Shown: positions 22,798 to 31,763 of the stretch, piece by piece
Position numbering within the stretch: position 1 is the stretch's first letter
Layout of the letters: every line of letters begins with the position of its first letter
Assembly (NCBI GenBank): GCA_016865865.1
Contig: VGOC01000022.1
Span: forward strand, 1-41,089
DNA: 41,089 nucleotides
Source of the DNA: Chloroflexota bacterium
Lineage (GTDB): Bacteria; Chloroflexota; Anaerolineae; Anaerolineales; UBA11858
Direction of reading: 5' to 3'
Program-made: the position numbers and the translations under genes
The notes under the pieces: generated by a model
Database searches by the model: none
What the model saw: only the letters and a program-made list of their open reading frames with translations
What the model was told of the DNA's origin: nothing

Positions 22798-24776
22798 GGC
22801 GACTCCAACGCGTAGAGGGTGTAGCCTTCACCGAAGCGCTCCACCGCCGGTAAATCGGCCAGAATCCCATCAAGAGCGATCCACTCCGAAAGCTGATAGC
22901 GGCTATCAGAAGCGCGGATGAATTCCACACCCAAATCGTAAAAGAGCAGATGGGTGTAACCGCGCGCCCGCCAGTCGTCTAATACTGCTGTCGCGCTCCC
23001 AAAGGTGCGCAGGGCGTCCATCCAGTGATCGAGAGTCTCATCGGGGTCGCAGCGCGGGGCGCAGTAGAAACCGCGCGGCTCCCACAATAACAGCGCCCGC
23101 TTCCCTTCGGGCAGATCGCGCACCGCCTCCATCGCAGGGGCGTACCAGCCCAGGTTATCTATTTGATATTGTTCCGGTGTGCGCGTCCCCAACAGGACTT
23201 CCCAGGCTCTTCTTTCCAACGTTTCCTCCCCGATCTGCACCAGGTTGAAGCCCAGCGCCAGCCATACCAGCGCGCCGCCCAGCCGCGCTGTCCGCACCCC
23301 TGGAAGGCGCAGATTGCCCAGCGCGGCGAAACCCGCCCCGGCCAATAAAGCCAAAGCCGGGAAGATCGCAAAATACAAATGCGTGCGTATCAAATGCCCG
23401 TAGAAACGGCCCCCCAGCCCCCCAACGATCCATCCGACCAGAGAAAATAATCCAACCCTGCGCACAAACCCCCATTCTTTCGCCTTCCCCCGCCAGAGCA
23501 AAGCCAGTGGAGCCAACCCCAGCAGCAACGGCCCCAGGGAGGAGTTATATCCCGGCCTGCCCAACAGGGTAGCGTTCTCCACACCGTAGAAGGTCGCCCG
23601 CAAGGGCAACAGGAAGAAATCCAACCAGCCCCCCTCGATAGGTTGCTGCTGATAGAGCGACAGGCGCAACGGAGTCATCGCTCCAGCCGGATAACCAAAA
23701 GGATAGAATGGGTTGCCTGTCGCCGCCAGATTCTTCGACAACCAGGGGAACACCGCCAGCGCAGCCCCCAGGGTAAAAATCAACAACAACTTGAAACGCG
23801 AGGGTTTTCCCGCCGTCGCCAATACCACTGCGCCGCCCAACCAGACTACGCCTGCAGTGTACTTGGTGCCAATAGCCAACCCGGCGAAGATCCCGGCCAG
23901 CCAGAGCGTACGCGAGTCATCCGCCGCCAGACAACACTCCAACAAAGCCAACGCCGAAAACCCGAAGAGGATGGTGTGCCAGTCCACGTAGGCCCAGGAA
24001 AGAGAGGCCGCCAGCGAATAGCCCCCCAGCAACGCGGCGACCGTCACCCATCCAGCCCGGCGGCCAAAACGCGTCGAGCTGAACCCCAACAGACCGATGA
24101 CCGCGGTCAGACCGACAAGCCAGCCGAGGGCGGCAGCGGCAGGCGCGCCGCCCAGCGCCATCGCCAGCAGATAGCCCATCTGCGCCGCCTGCGGCATTCC
24201 CCAAAACATGTTGGCAGGATCATAAACAAGCCGCCCGGTAAGCAGGGTTTCCTGCGGCAGAGAAAGATGATAGACCAGGGCATCGAATTTCAGCGGCGGC
24301 GCGAGGGCGACTGGCAGGGTGAACAGGAAGATCAATCCCACTCCCAGGGCGATGCCCCGCCCCAGGGAACCGGCCTCCCGCCAAAAGGGGGGCAGCGCAG
24401 CCCAGTTTCGCCACCAGGAGATCACATCCCGCCAGAGCAGCGCCCCCCCGAGGGAGATCATCCCCAGAGCCCAGCCGAGGTTGATCCCAATCAACCCGCT
24501 CCAGATCAGCGCGATCACACTCCACACACCCAGGCCCACAGCGACCTGCAACGCCAGGCGCGTAAGAGGAGGCGTATCCGAGGCGGGGTACAGGCGCGCC
24601 CCCAGCCCCCCGGCTAGAGAGAGCCACATCAGCGCCGCAAGCAGACTCCAGCCATGACTCAGCCACGCCAGGACGATCTGCGGCGTGATCGGCTTGTGGC
24701 TGACGTAGTAACCACCGATCACCGCTGTCAGCCATAACAGGGAAATCATAAAGAGTAAGAAACGTTGTTTACTCAT
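22794..24776 (-). CDS. Large polytopic membrane protein, GT-C-like
   Basis: 660 residues and more than twelve predicted membrane helices, the longest of the array. An outside loop contains PPLKFDALVYHLSLPQETLL, where the Asp-x-x-x-Tyr-His-Leu pattern matches the presumed catalytic loop of related glycosyltransferase-like membrane proteins. A C-terminal soluble part (about 545-660) includes WEPRGFYCAPRCDPDETLDHW, with two cysteines that may pair. No clear ribosome site before ATG 24776. Very high G+C and a long antisense open frame are by-products of its composition. Confidence 0.8.
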   Translation of the reverse strand: MSKQRFLLFMISLLWLTAVIGGYYVSHKPITPQIVLAWLSHGWSLLAALMWLSLAGGLGARLYPASDTPPLTRLALQVAVGLGVWSVIALIWSGLIGINLGWALGMISLGGALLWRDVISWWRNWAALPPFWREAGSLGRGIALGVGLIFLFTLPVALAPPLKFDALVYHLSLPQETLLTGRLVYDPANMFWGMPQAAQMGYLLAMALGGAPAAAALGWLVGLTAVIGLLGFSSTRFGRRAGWVTVAALLGGYSLAASLSWAYVDWHTILFGFSALALLECCLAADDSRTLWLAGIFAGLAIGTKYTAGVVWLGGAVVLATAGKPSRFKLLLIFTLGAALAVFPWLSKNLAATGNPFYPFGYPAGAMTPLRLSLYQQQPIEGGWLDFFLLPLRATFYGVENATLLGRPGYNSSLGPLLLGLAPLALLWRGKAKEWGFVRRVGLFSLVGWIVGGLGGRFYGHLIRTHLYFAIFPALALLAGAGFAALGNLRLPGVRTARLGGALVWLALGFNLVQIGEETLERRAWEVLLGTRTPEQYQIDNLGWYAPAMEAVRDLPEGKRALLLWEPRGFYCAPRCDPDETLDHWMDALRTFGSATAVLDDWRARGYTHLLFYDLGVEFIRASDSRYQLSEWIALDGILADLPAVERFGEGYTLYALESP

Positions 24777-24827
24777 TGGCGATAATGGGGGGATAGATGG
24801 GGTCGAGACTTACGCATTAACATCCTA

Positions 24828-26432
24828 TCAAGGGTTGTCCAATTTGTACACGGCTACCTCCGGGTTTCGATACACCAGGGCTGCGCCAGCGGGAGCGAAC
24901 GTTCCTCCTGAGGCGCGCTCGTAAGGGCCGATGACCAGCCAATCACAGCCGCAGGCGGGCAAATCAGTCAGGGTGTTTTCGCCGGAGAAATAGGCCTCCA
25001 CCTGGGCGGCTTTGCGGTCGTAGTCCAGCGTCTCGATCGGATGGCCGATATAAGCGACCAATCCGGCGCGAGCAGCCAGCAGTTGGCCGCTGCGCGCTGA
25101 GCTGAGAACGACATCATCTCCCCCGGCCCGCGCGCCCAGCCAATCCACGGCTTCGACCAGCGGTGCGGGATCGAAAAGCTCCGACGGACGGCCGGATACG
25201 TACAGGCTCAGTCCAAGCGTCAGGTACAGCGAGGAGACCGCTGAAAGGCCGACCAGCAGCAAGGGCAGCAGGCGCGCTCGCGGCGAAGACCAGCGTCTCG
25301 ACCAATCCTGCAAACCCGTGACAGCCAGGATCGCCAATGGCAGCATCAGGGCATGGGTAAAACGGCGTTGTAGATTCCAGGGGAGGTAGGCCAGAACTAG
25401 CGCGCCCCCCAGCCAGATCAACGCGGCCAGAGGCGCGGCGAGAGGAGTTTCTCGCCAGCGACGCAGGAGCGTTCGGAACACGACCACCCCTCCCCACAGC
25501 GCGGGAGGCCAGAGCAACGCCATGCCCCAGAAATAATAGGCGGGCGGGGGCGAGAGGGTGACGTTCTGCCGGGCAAACTCGGCCCAATGCGGATCGCGCA
25601 GGAAAACCATCGTCCCATAAATCAATAACGGCGCCTGCGCCAGAGCGATCAACGACAGCGCGCCGGCTGCCCGCCAGCGCACGCGCTGGTCACGCAGGCA
25701 GATTCCCGCTGCCGCGCCCGCCATCCCCAAATCCGCCAGCAAGGGCGCGTAGGACTGCGCAGTCTGGAGCAACACGCCCGACATCATGACCCATGCCAGC
25801 TTCCAGCCCGCCGGGCGGCGCAGATAACTGAGGAATCCGGCCAGCATGGCGGCCAGCAGCGCCGTCGCCAGCGAGAAGTGCGGGAAAGTCAGCATCCCAA
25901 AGAAGGGATAAGGGTCTATCAGCCAGAAATCCATCGGCGAGATATCGGGCTGCGGCAACCAGCCGAGGAGCATCAACAACCAGCCCAGCCCAGAGCCGGT
26001 CAATGCCCACAGGAACGCCAGACGCCGCCAAAAGAGATCCTCGAAGACCTCCGCCATCAGCGCGTAGACGGCCAGGCAGGCCAGCAGGCCATACCCCAGG
26101 CGGAAGAGTTGATAGCCCGTCATGACAGATAGGCCCAAAGCCCACGCGGCATGACCTGAAGCCACATAGGCCAATTTGGTATACACACCCTGGTGCGGCT
26201 CACTGGTGAAGCGCAGCCGGTACGTCCACCCCCCATCGGCGCCCAGTTGCATCGTTGCCAGGTGAACGTCCACATCCAGACGGTTGAAGACGGCGCCGCT
26301 GAAAATCTCGGCATCTGTCTGGACGGTAACTCCAACGATAATAGGGAGTGAACTCAGCAGGAGGATCGAAGCCGAGACGAGGAATACCCAAAGCCATTCC
26401 GATGTCTTTCGATTATTTCTTGACATAGACAT
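24828..26432 (-). CDS. GT-C-like polytopic membrane protein
   Basis: 534 residues with roughly ten helices. The first outside region has TDAEIFSGAVFNRLDVDVHLA and then EPHQGVYTKLAYVASGHAA, with acidic residues where GT-C enzymes hold their catalytic group. A C-terminal extracytoplasmic domain (about 430-534) ends with the CGCDWLVIGPYERASGG segment. The start (26432, or the Met two codons later) overlaps the upstream gene by about 20 bases. Family assignment is by architecture only. Confidence 0.75.
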   Translation of the reverse strand: MSMSRNNRKTSEWLWVFLVSASILLLSSLPIIVGVTVQTDAEIFSGAVFNRLDVDVHLATMQLGADGGWTYRLRFTSEPHQGVYTKLAYVASGHAAWALGLSVMTGYQLFRLGYGLLACLAVYALMAEVFEDLFWRRLAFLWALTGSGLGWLLMLLGWLPQPDISPMDFWLIDPYPFFGMLTFPHFSLATALLAAMLAGFLSYLRRPAGWKLAWVMMSGVLLQTAQSYAPLLADLGMAGAAAGICLRDQRVRWRAAGALSLIALAQAPLLIYGTMVFLRDPHWAEFARQNVTLSPPPAYYFWGMALLWPPALWGGVVVFRTLLRRWRETPLAAPLAALIWLGGALVLAYLPWNLQRRFTHALMLPLAILAVTGLQDWSRRWSSPRARLLPLLLVGLSAVSSLYLTLGLSLYVSGRPSELFDPAPLVEAVDWLGARAGGDDVVLSSARSGQLLAARAGLVAYIGHPIETLDYDRKAAQVEAYFSGENTLTDLPACGCDWLVIGPYERASGGTFAPAGAALVYRNPEVAVYKLDNP

Positions 26433-27915
26433 ACAGGAGCAGATCCCCCCAATTCGAGATCTTCTCGAGAATGAAGCGGCTGTTCAGCCACTCCAGGTGA
26501 GGGTGGGCGCTGTACCCGAGGTCTCGATACTCCTCGATGGCGCGCTCGAAAATGACAAACCAGACTCGTCGAGACTCGCCGACGGCTGCTTCGGGGTTGG
26601 GGTCGGCGATCAGGCCCAAGACTTCCTGGGTGGCTGGGGCCAGAGTATCCGCGCCGCTGCCAGGAGGGTCGGCTAGATAGCGTTGAGGTAGATCTCGACC
26701 GTAGTAAACCATAGGCAACAGGGTTAGTTTGTTGGAGTGCAGGATCACATCTTCTCCAGAGGCGTATCTGGCGAGATAGGCATCCAACGCAGCATAAGGG
26801 CCATACGGGAAACCCGTGTAAGAGACATGATGGTAATTTCCCAGGAGCATCCCCACAACCAGGAGCAAAAAAGCCAGGGTTCGAATCGCTTCAGGCATTT
26901 TAGTCCAGCTGAAAGCCCACCCAAGCCAGGCGACAAAGATCACCCCAGAAGGCAGCAAGGCTCGCTCGATAAAGATCGGTTGCCATTGCGAGAATAGGAA
27001 CAGGAATACAGGCGGCGCGAAAGCCAGGTAGAAAAGCCATAAACCCCAACGCAATCCCTCCCTCCGACGACGCCAGGCCAGCCAAGTCTGCCAGAGGGCA
27101 AGAGCGACGATAGAAAAGGTTACGAACAGGGCGAGGGGAAGCCAACCCTCCGGGACGGGCAAATCAACCACGAAGCTGAGCAATGTAGCGATCAATCGAG
27201 AGGGGGACGGACGCTCGATCCAAAAATTGCCCTGGATTTTGGCGAACTGGGCGGGCAATCTCATCAGCCAGGGGGCATAGAGCAGCAGCGCACCCAGGCC
27301 GCTGAGGACCACCGCTTTCGACGAGCGCCAGTCTTTCATCCACAGCGGCGTTAACGCCAGAGGAAGCAAGTAGAAAGCCGCCAGGTTGTGTGTATATTGC
27401 CCGAGCGCTGCGCTAACCCCAAAGAGCAGCCACCATCCCCAACCCCCGCCCCGCATCCCCATCCATAAGGCGCAGGTCGCCCCCAACAACAGGAAAGTCA
27501 TCAGGGCATACATGCGCGCTTCCTGGGCGTAATGGATTTGAAAGGGGGAAATCGCCGTTATGCCCGCGACTGTCAAGCCAAATCGCTTATCGAATAATTG
27601 GCGTCCCAAAAGATAGGCCAGGTACACGATCCCCACGCCACACAACACCGAGAAGGATCGCACAGCCGGGGGGGTCTCTCCCAGGACCTTCATCCATCCC
27701 CATAATAGAGTGTAATAGAGCAACGGGTGCTCCTCTGAGGCCGCCTCATCAGACCCAAGCGTACCAGCCAGGATGGCCTGCGGACCCTTCTCGGCGAACA
27801 GAACAGAAAAGGCTTCATCGTACCACAGCGGGCGCGCGGAGATCGCCAGCAGTCGCAGGAGAAGCGCCAGGGCCAGTACAAAATAGACAGCAAAACGATT
27901 ATTCAGCGTGTTCAT
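26413..27915 (-). CDS. GT39-type dolichyl/polyprenyl-phosphate-sugar glycosyltransferase
   Basis: 500 residues. The clearest GT39/ArnT-like member: LWYD33E34AFSVLFAEKG in the first outside loop, then RSFSVLCGVGIVYLAYLLGRQLFDKRFG and HYAQEARMYALMTFLLL, both hallmark segments. About twelve helices and an extracytoplasmic C terminus. It would move a sugar from a polyprenyl-phosphate carrier to an acceptor on the outer face of the membrane. It overlaps its neighbours on both sides by about 20 bases, so it belongs to a tightly packed operon. Confidence 0.87.
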   Translation of the reverse strand: MNTLNNRFAVYFVLALALLLRLLAISARPLWYDEAFSVLFAEKGPQAILAGTLGSDEAASEEHPLLYYTLLWGWMKVLGETPPAVRSFSVLCGVGIVYLAYLLGRQLFDKRFGLTVAGITAISPFQIHYAQEARMYALMTFLLLGATCALWMGMRGGGWGWWLLFGVSAALGQYTHNLAAFYLLPLALTPLWMKDWRSSKAVVLSGLGALLLYAPWLMRLPAQFAKIQGNFWIERPSPSRLIATLLSFVVDLPVPEGWLPLALFVTFSIVALALWQTWLAWRRRREGLRWGLWLFYLAFAPPVFLFLFSQWQPIFIERALLPSGVIFVAWLGWAFSWTKMPEAIRTLAFLLLVVGMLLGNYHHVSYTGFPYGPYAALDAYLARYASGEDVILHSNKLTLLPMVYYGRDLPQRYLADPPGSGADTLAPATQEVLGLIADPNPEAAVGESRRVWFVIFERAIEEYRDLGYSAHPHLEWLNSRFILEKISNWGDLLLYVYVKK

Positions 27916-29137
27916 CTGCGGGTATCAACGGCGCGCGAATCCACCACCAACGCACCCACCACAAGCCGAAAAGACAAAACAGGGGCAGCGGCAGGTACAT
28001 GGCGGGTTGCTCCAGGTTGCCCTGCACGGTAGCGATGAACAAAGCCCATAAGCCGAAAAAGGCCAGCGCCATCGCCGCCCAAACCAATCCTAGCCCAACC
28101 TTCTCCCAGCGATCTGCCCATACTTCAAAAACCAGAACCAGAGCGGGGATCATCATCACATAGTTGGTGGTAGCTGTGCGCGCAGTCAGGAAATTCGTCA
28201 ACACCAGCGTCATGCAAGCCGTCCAGAGGAACCAGCGCGGGCCTTTCTTCCAGGCCAGCGCCCATTCGACGAGGAGATAACTCCAAAAGAAGATCAGCAG
28301 GCCCGTCCGAAGTTGCGGCTGAATCCCTGGGAGCGGCGCGGTGAGCAGGTAAATCAGCGAACCGATTCGGTCGGAGTACTCCGTGTATCCCATGAGCTGC
28401 CAGATCATCTGCAAAGGCCAGTTTGGGAGGAATACTAGCGAGATCAACAGCAATCCTAGCGAGCTACCCAGGAACCCCCAGATCAACCAGAATCGCCGAT
28501 GGGAGTAGGCCCACAGCAGGGCAAACGGCAAAATCAGATACAGCATTTGTGGTTTGGAAATTCCCAACGCCAGCAAAAAGCCGGCCAGCGCATCCTGCTC
28601 ACGTTGGACGAGCATCAGCGCCCCGACGATGAGCAAGGCCTCGATTGCAGCAAACTGCCCCACGATGACCGTGCGCGCGCCGTGATACCAGAGCACACTG
28701 AAGAGAATCGCGAGAGCGGTCTGCCAGGGGAGAAGCCGCCAACCCACCAATCGGAGGCTCAGCAAGGTCAGCGCGGCCAGGACAACCTCCAGGGTCGTCA
28801 TCCACAGGGCGCGGGCCATGGGATAATCGAACAGGCCAAAAGGGGCGAAAAACAACATGGATGGTAGGGGGTACACGAAATACCCGACATCTTCGTCCAC
28901 CGTTGGGTCCGCCGGGCGACCGTAGATCATCTCTTGAGTCGCCAGGCTGACGCGTGGGTCGTAGGGGCTGAGGCCCTCCAGCAGCCATTTGTGCGCCCCC
29001 ACCCAGCGCGCCAGGAAGTCGTTGCCGCCGGGATTCTGCGCGGCAAAGCGGTAGTTGGCCCAGGTCAACCCGGCCAGCCCGCTGACGATGAGCGCGATCA
29101 GAAAAATCAGGATGAGGGTTGGACGGTTGCGATACAT
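27899..29137 (-). CDS. GT87-family (DUF2029) mannosyltransferase-like membrane protein
   Basis: 412 residues. The first outside loop NPGGNDFLARWVGAHKWLLEGLSPYD carries the Asp that is conserved in GT87 mannosyltransferases, followed by YFVYPLPSMLFFAPFGLFDY. About nine to ten helices. ATG 29137 has GGGAG upstream and starts 16 bases after the previous stop; a start 29 codons earlier would overlap that gene. The donor in characterised relatives is polyprenyl-phosphate-mannose. Confidence 0.85.
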   Translation of the reverse strand: MYRNRPTLILIFLIALIVSGLAGLTWANYRFAAQNPGGNDFLARWVGAHKWLLEGLSPYDPRVSLATQEMIYGRPADPTVDEDVGYFVYPLPSMLFFAPFGLFDYPMARALWMTTLEVVLAALTLLSLRLVGWRLLPWQTALAILFSVLWYHGARTVIVGQFAAIEALLIVGALMLVQREQDALAGFLLALGISKPQMLYLILPFALLWAYSHRRFWLIWGFLGSSLGLLLISLVFLPNWPLQMIWQLMGYTEYSDRIGSLIYLLTAPLPGIQPQLRTGLLIFFWSYLLVEWALAWKKGPRWFLWTACMTLVLTNFLTARTATTNYVMMIPALVLVFEVWADRWEKVGLGLVWAAMALAFFGLWALFIATVQGNLEQPAMYLPLPLFCLFGLWWVRWWWIRAPLIPADEHAE

Positions 29138-29153
29138 GATGAAGATCTCCCTT

Positions 29154-30656
29154 TCAACGCCCATACACAACAGCAATGTCATCTTTATATAACAAATCCC
29201 AGCCCTCTTCGGCCAATTCATCAACGACCGGGCGGAACGGTTCCAACAGGATCACCCCCACATCCCATTCATCCAATACCTCCTGCCAGCCCTCCTCGGC
29301 CTGCACCACCTGCACCCATTGGCCGATCAACTCATCGCCGTACAAATCCGTACGCCCATCCACAAACACGGGATACTCAGGCAGCGCCCAGGTTAAATAG
29401 CCCCCCCAATTATACGAATTGAACAGCCGTCCCTCAGGCCACTCTTCTCTCAAGAAAACCACTGCGCTCACAGGCAATGTTTCCTCGAAATACGCTTCAC
29501 TTGCCGATCGGGGGATGACCAGGCTGGATTTGACTCCCACAGCCAGGATCAGCGCCACCAAGAGAATCCAGTTCAAGATAGATTGCCGCTGAGATGTTCG
29601 GACGGGGGGCTGGGCGAATCCTCGAATCCCCAAACGTTCTCCTGCCTCCTGGAGCCAGGGCGCGGCATGCCGCGTCAAGACCATTGGGGCCGCCAGCGCG
29701 AAGAGAGCGATATTCCGCCCCGCCCTCAGGCTCAGATAGACAAAGCCCGATGCCAGCAAGAAATCAGTCAGGAAAATCCTGCGCCGCGACGCGCCCACCG
29801 CCCCGAATGTCAAGAGCAGCAGCCACAAGAACGGCTGCACCTGCCGTTCATGGAAATTGGGCGGCTGCCACTCCTGGATGAAATCCTGCAACACGCCAAT
29901 GCCGACAGTCTTGATGGGATAGAGCAACATCGCGAGGCCGGAGGGGTTGATGCACACTCCTACAACCATGAGCGAACCCACGATAGCCAGCGTTCGTACG
30001 TTCGCATGTTCGAACATTTCAGCGCGCCAACGCACTAACGCGTCGACGAAATACACCCCCCATAAAACAAACCCCATCGCAAAACCGCCGTGACTGTTGG
30101 CCCAAACGACCATCAGCAGCGGCAGGAGCCACAAGCGGCCTGATGACCACCGACGGCCGACAGCAGACTGTGGTCCGCCGTCCGCCGTCCGTCGTCCGTC
30201 CTCCAACACCCACAAATACACCGCCGCGAACAAGAATGTCACCAGATACGGGCGCGCCGCCCAATAGACCCCAGAAGCCGCCGCGGCCAGGATGATCGCA
30301 AAGGCTCGCAGGAACTCCCCGCCCGTAAGAGTCATCCACACGAACCCAAAGGTCAGCGCGACCATCGCCGCAGTCCAGATATTCAAGCCGCCCGGCCCGA
30401 AAGCCTGGTAGATAACAACCATCGGAACTTCCACCAGCCAGCCGGGGTATTGCCACCGCTCCCCCAGGCGCGTATAAGAGAAGGGGTCCTGCTGAGGCGC
30501 GGCGCGATTCTCGATGATCCACTGGCCGGCGCGCAGATGCCACCAGGTATCCGTATCCACGGAGATACGCGCCGCCATGGCAAACACAGCCAGAAATGTG
30601 ATCGCGATCGCCAGCTTGCGAGTAGTCAAATGGAAGAAAAGCTGCTTCTTTTTCAC
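29154..30656 (-). CDS. GT-C-like polytopic membrane protein
   Basis: 500 residues. The first outside loop DTDTWWHLRAGQWIIENRAAPQQDPFSYT is typical of a family of uncharacterised GT-C-like proteins. The best start is GTG 30656. Two word-repeat inserts interrupt it: a GTCCGCCGTCC tract that encodes DGRRTADGGPQSAVGRR, and a GTTCGTACGTTCG tract that encodes EHANVRTLA. Both fall between membrane helices. A C-terminal soluble domain (about 380-500) ends near GWDLLYKDDIAVVYGR. Confidence 0.8.
   Translation of the reverse strand: MKKKQLFFHLTTRKLAIAITFLAVFAMAARISVDTDTWWHLRAGQWIIENRAAPQQDPFSYTRLGERWQYPGWLVEVPMVVIYQAFGPGGLNIWTAAMVALTFGFVWMTLTGGEFLRAFAIILAAAASGVYWAARPYLVTFLFAAVYLWVLEDGRRTADGGPQSAVGRRWSSGRLWLLPLLMVVWANSHGGFAMGFVLWGVYFVDALVRWRAEMFEHANVRTLAIVGSLMVVGVCINPSGLAMLLYPIKTVGIGVLQDFIQEWQPPNFHERQVQPFLWLLLLTFGAVGASRRRIFLTDFLLASGFVYLSLRAGRNIALFALAAPMVLTRHAAPWLQEAGERLGIRGFAQPPVRTSQRQSILNWILLVALILAVGVKSSLVIPRSASEAYFEETLPVSAVVFLREEWPEGRLFNSYNWGGYLTWALPEYPVFVDGRTDLYGDELIGQWVQVVQAEEGWQEVLDEWDVGVILLEPFRPVVDELAEEGWDLLYKDDIAVVYGR
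29991..30020 (-). repeat. GTTCGTACGTTCGCATGTTCG word repeat inside a membrane-protein gene
   Basis: GTTCG-based words (CGTTCGTACG, TTCGCATGTTCGAACAT) encode MFEHANVRTLA. They resemble the word families between genes in this window. Confidence 0.5.
30142..30204 (-). repeat. GTCCGCCGTCCGTCG word repeat inside a membrane-protein gene
   Basis: A run of GTCCGCC/GTCCGTC/GACGGCCGAC words. In the gene's frame it encodes DGRRTADGGPQSAVGRRWS, a polar segment inserted between two hydrophobic helices (AAVYLWVLE and RLWLLPLLMVVWA). Confidence 0.7.
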
Positions 30657-30671
30657 GGATTCACATGATAA

Positions 30672-31763
30672 TCAACCTGCCCACAAGACAGCATTCATCG
30701 CCAGCCATAGAGGAGCGTAGCGCAACGGACGCCAAAGATTATAACGCGAGGCAAACAATAAAACTGCCAAAAGCAAACCGCAGGAATAGCGCAGCAATCC
30801 GCCCGGCTCGGCGAAGGTCGAGAAAGGCAACGCCGCCACACTGAGAGCTTCCAGAATCAACCCCAGGGTCCAGAGGTTCACCTCCCCCTTGATCGCCCGG
30901 CGGCTTGCGGCTACCAACCCCCAGATCGTCGGCAGTATGATCGAAGGCCCAAAAACCACCAGATACGCCAGTAAAAGCGGCAAATCGTAGTAGCCAACGC
31001 GCAGCAATCCCATAAAGGGCGCCCATTCAAAAGCGGTGGCGTACGCCCCGCCGGAACCCAGCCCCGAAGCGCCGAAGACGCGCCACAACCAGAGTTGGAA
31101 CAAACCGTAAGGCAGCCCGGCCGCCAATCCCAGCCCCACCACCCGCCGCCATTCCCGCTGCCAGAGATAGACCAATCCAAGCGCAGCCGCGAAAGGCAGC
31201 ACTGCCTCTTTAGCAAACAACGCTAACCCCATCAGCAACCAGGCCAGGAGATGCCGCTCATCCACGATTGCCAGAAAGCCAGCGGCTACCAAACCATACG
31301 CTAACGGCTCGGGCAAATCCAAACGCGCAGCCAGCACAAAACCCACCCACAGGCCATAAACCAGGGCATACCATGGATTGACGCCCCAGCGCTTGAGTAA
31401 CACAGCTACTACCCAGGTCCCCAGAGATTGAGTCAACACTCCCAAAACAGCCAATACCCAGGGGATACCATCGGCGTCTCCCCAGGCAAAGGCGCGCGCC
31501 AGCATGGGGAGCAGAATCCGCTGGTAACGATAGGCCGGAACATCCAGGCGCGAGACCACCGACTCAGGCATGGGGTCGCGGGCGATATAGACAACGAACT
31601 GCCCATCGTATCCTTCTGACCCCTGAGGGTCGCCCTGACTGAAGCGTGTGCCAATCCGCGCCAGGGCCAGAGGGTCGCCCCCCGCCTGAAGGATCACAGC
31701 CGCCACGTAGACGATCAGCAGGGCAGCAGTCGCCAATGCCGGGGCCAAAGAATTATTCCTCAT
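30672..31763 (-). CDS. Polytopic membrane protein, possible glycopolymer-formation protein
   Basis: 363 residues with about nine helices. The outside loop EGYDGQFVVYIARDPMPESVV followed by VPAYRYQRILLPMLARAFAWG recalls proteins annotated as cell-surface glycopolymer formation (AZOBR_p60025-like), which I recall only loosely. ATG 31763 overlaps the upstream stop by 11 bases, with GGAGG 12 bases before. The shortest member of the array; it lacks the large C-terminal soluble domain of its neighbours. Confidence 0.78.
   Translation of the reverse strand: MRNNSLAPALATAALLIVYVAAVILQAGGDPLALARIGTRFSQGDPQGSEGYDGQFVVYIARDPMPESVVSRLDVPAYRYQRILLPMLARAFAWGDADGIPWVLAVLGVLTQSLGTWVVAVLLKRWGVNPWYALVYGLWVGFVLAARLDLPEPLAYGLVAAGFLAIVDERHLLAWLLMGLALFAKEAVLPFAAALGLVYLWQREWRRVVGLGLAAGLPYGLFQLWLWRVFGASGLGSGGAYATAFEWAPFMGLLRVGYYDLPLLLAYLVVFGPSIILPTIWGLVAASRRAIKGEVNLWTLGLILEALSVAALPFSTFAEPGGLLRYSCGLLLAVLLFASRYNLWRPLRYAPLWLAMNAVLWAG

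Noticed and set aside
23643-24617. 324-codon open frame on the plus strand
   Set aside because: It lies wholly antisense to the 660-residue membrane protein gene. Its Gln/Arg/Pro-rich translation is what antisense of a Leu/Ala/Gly-rich G+C-rich gene gives.
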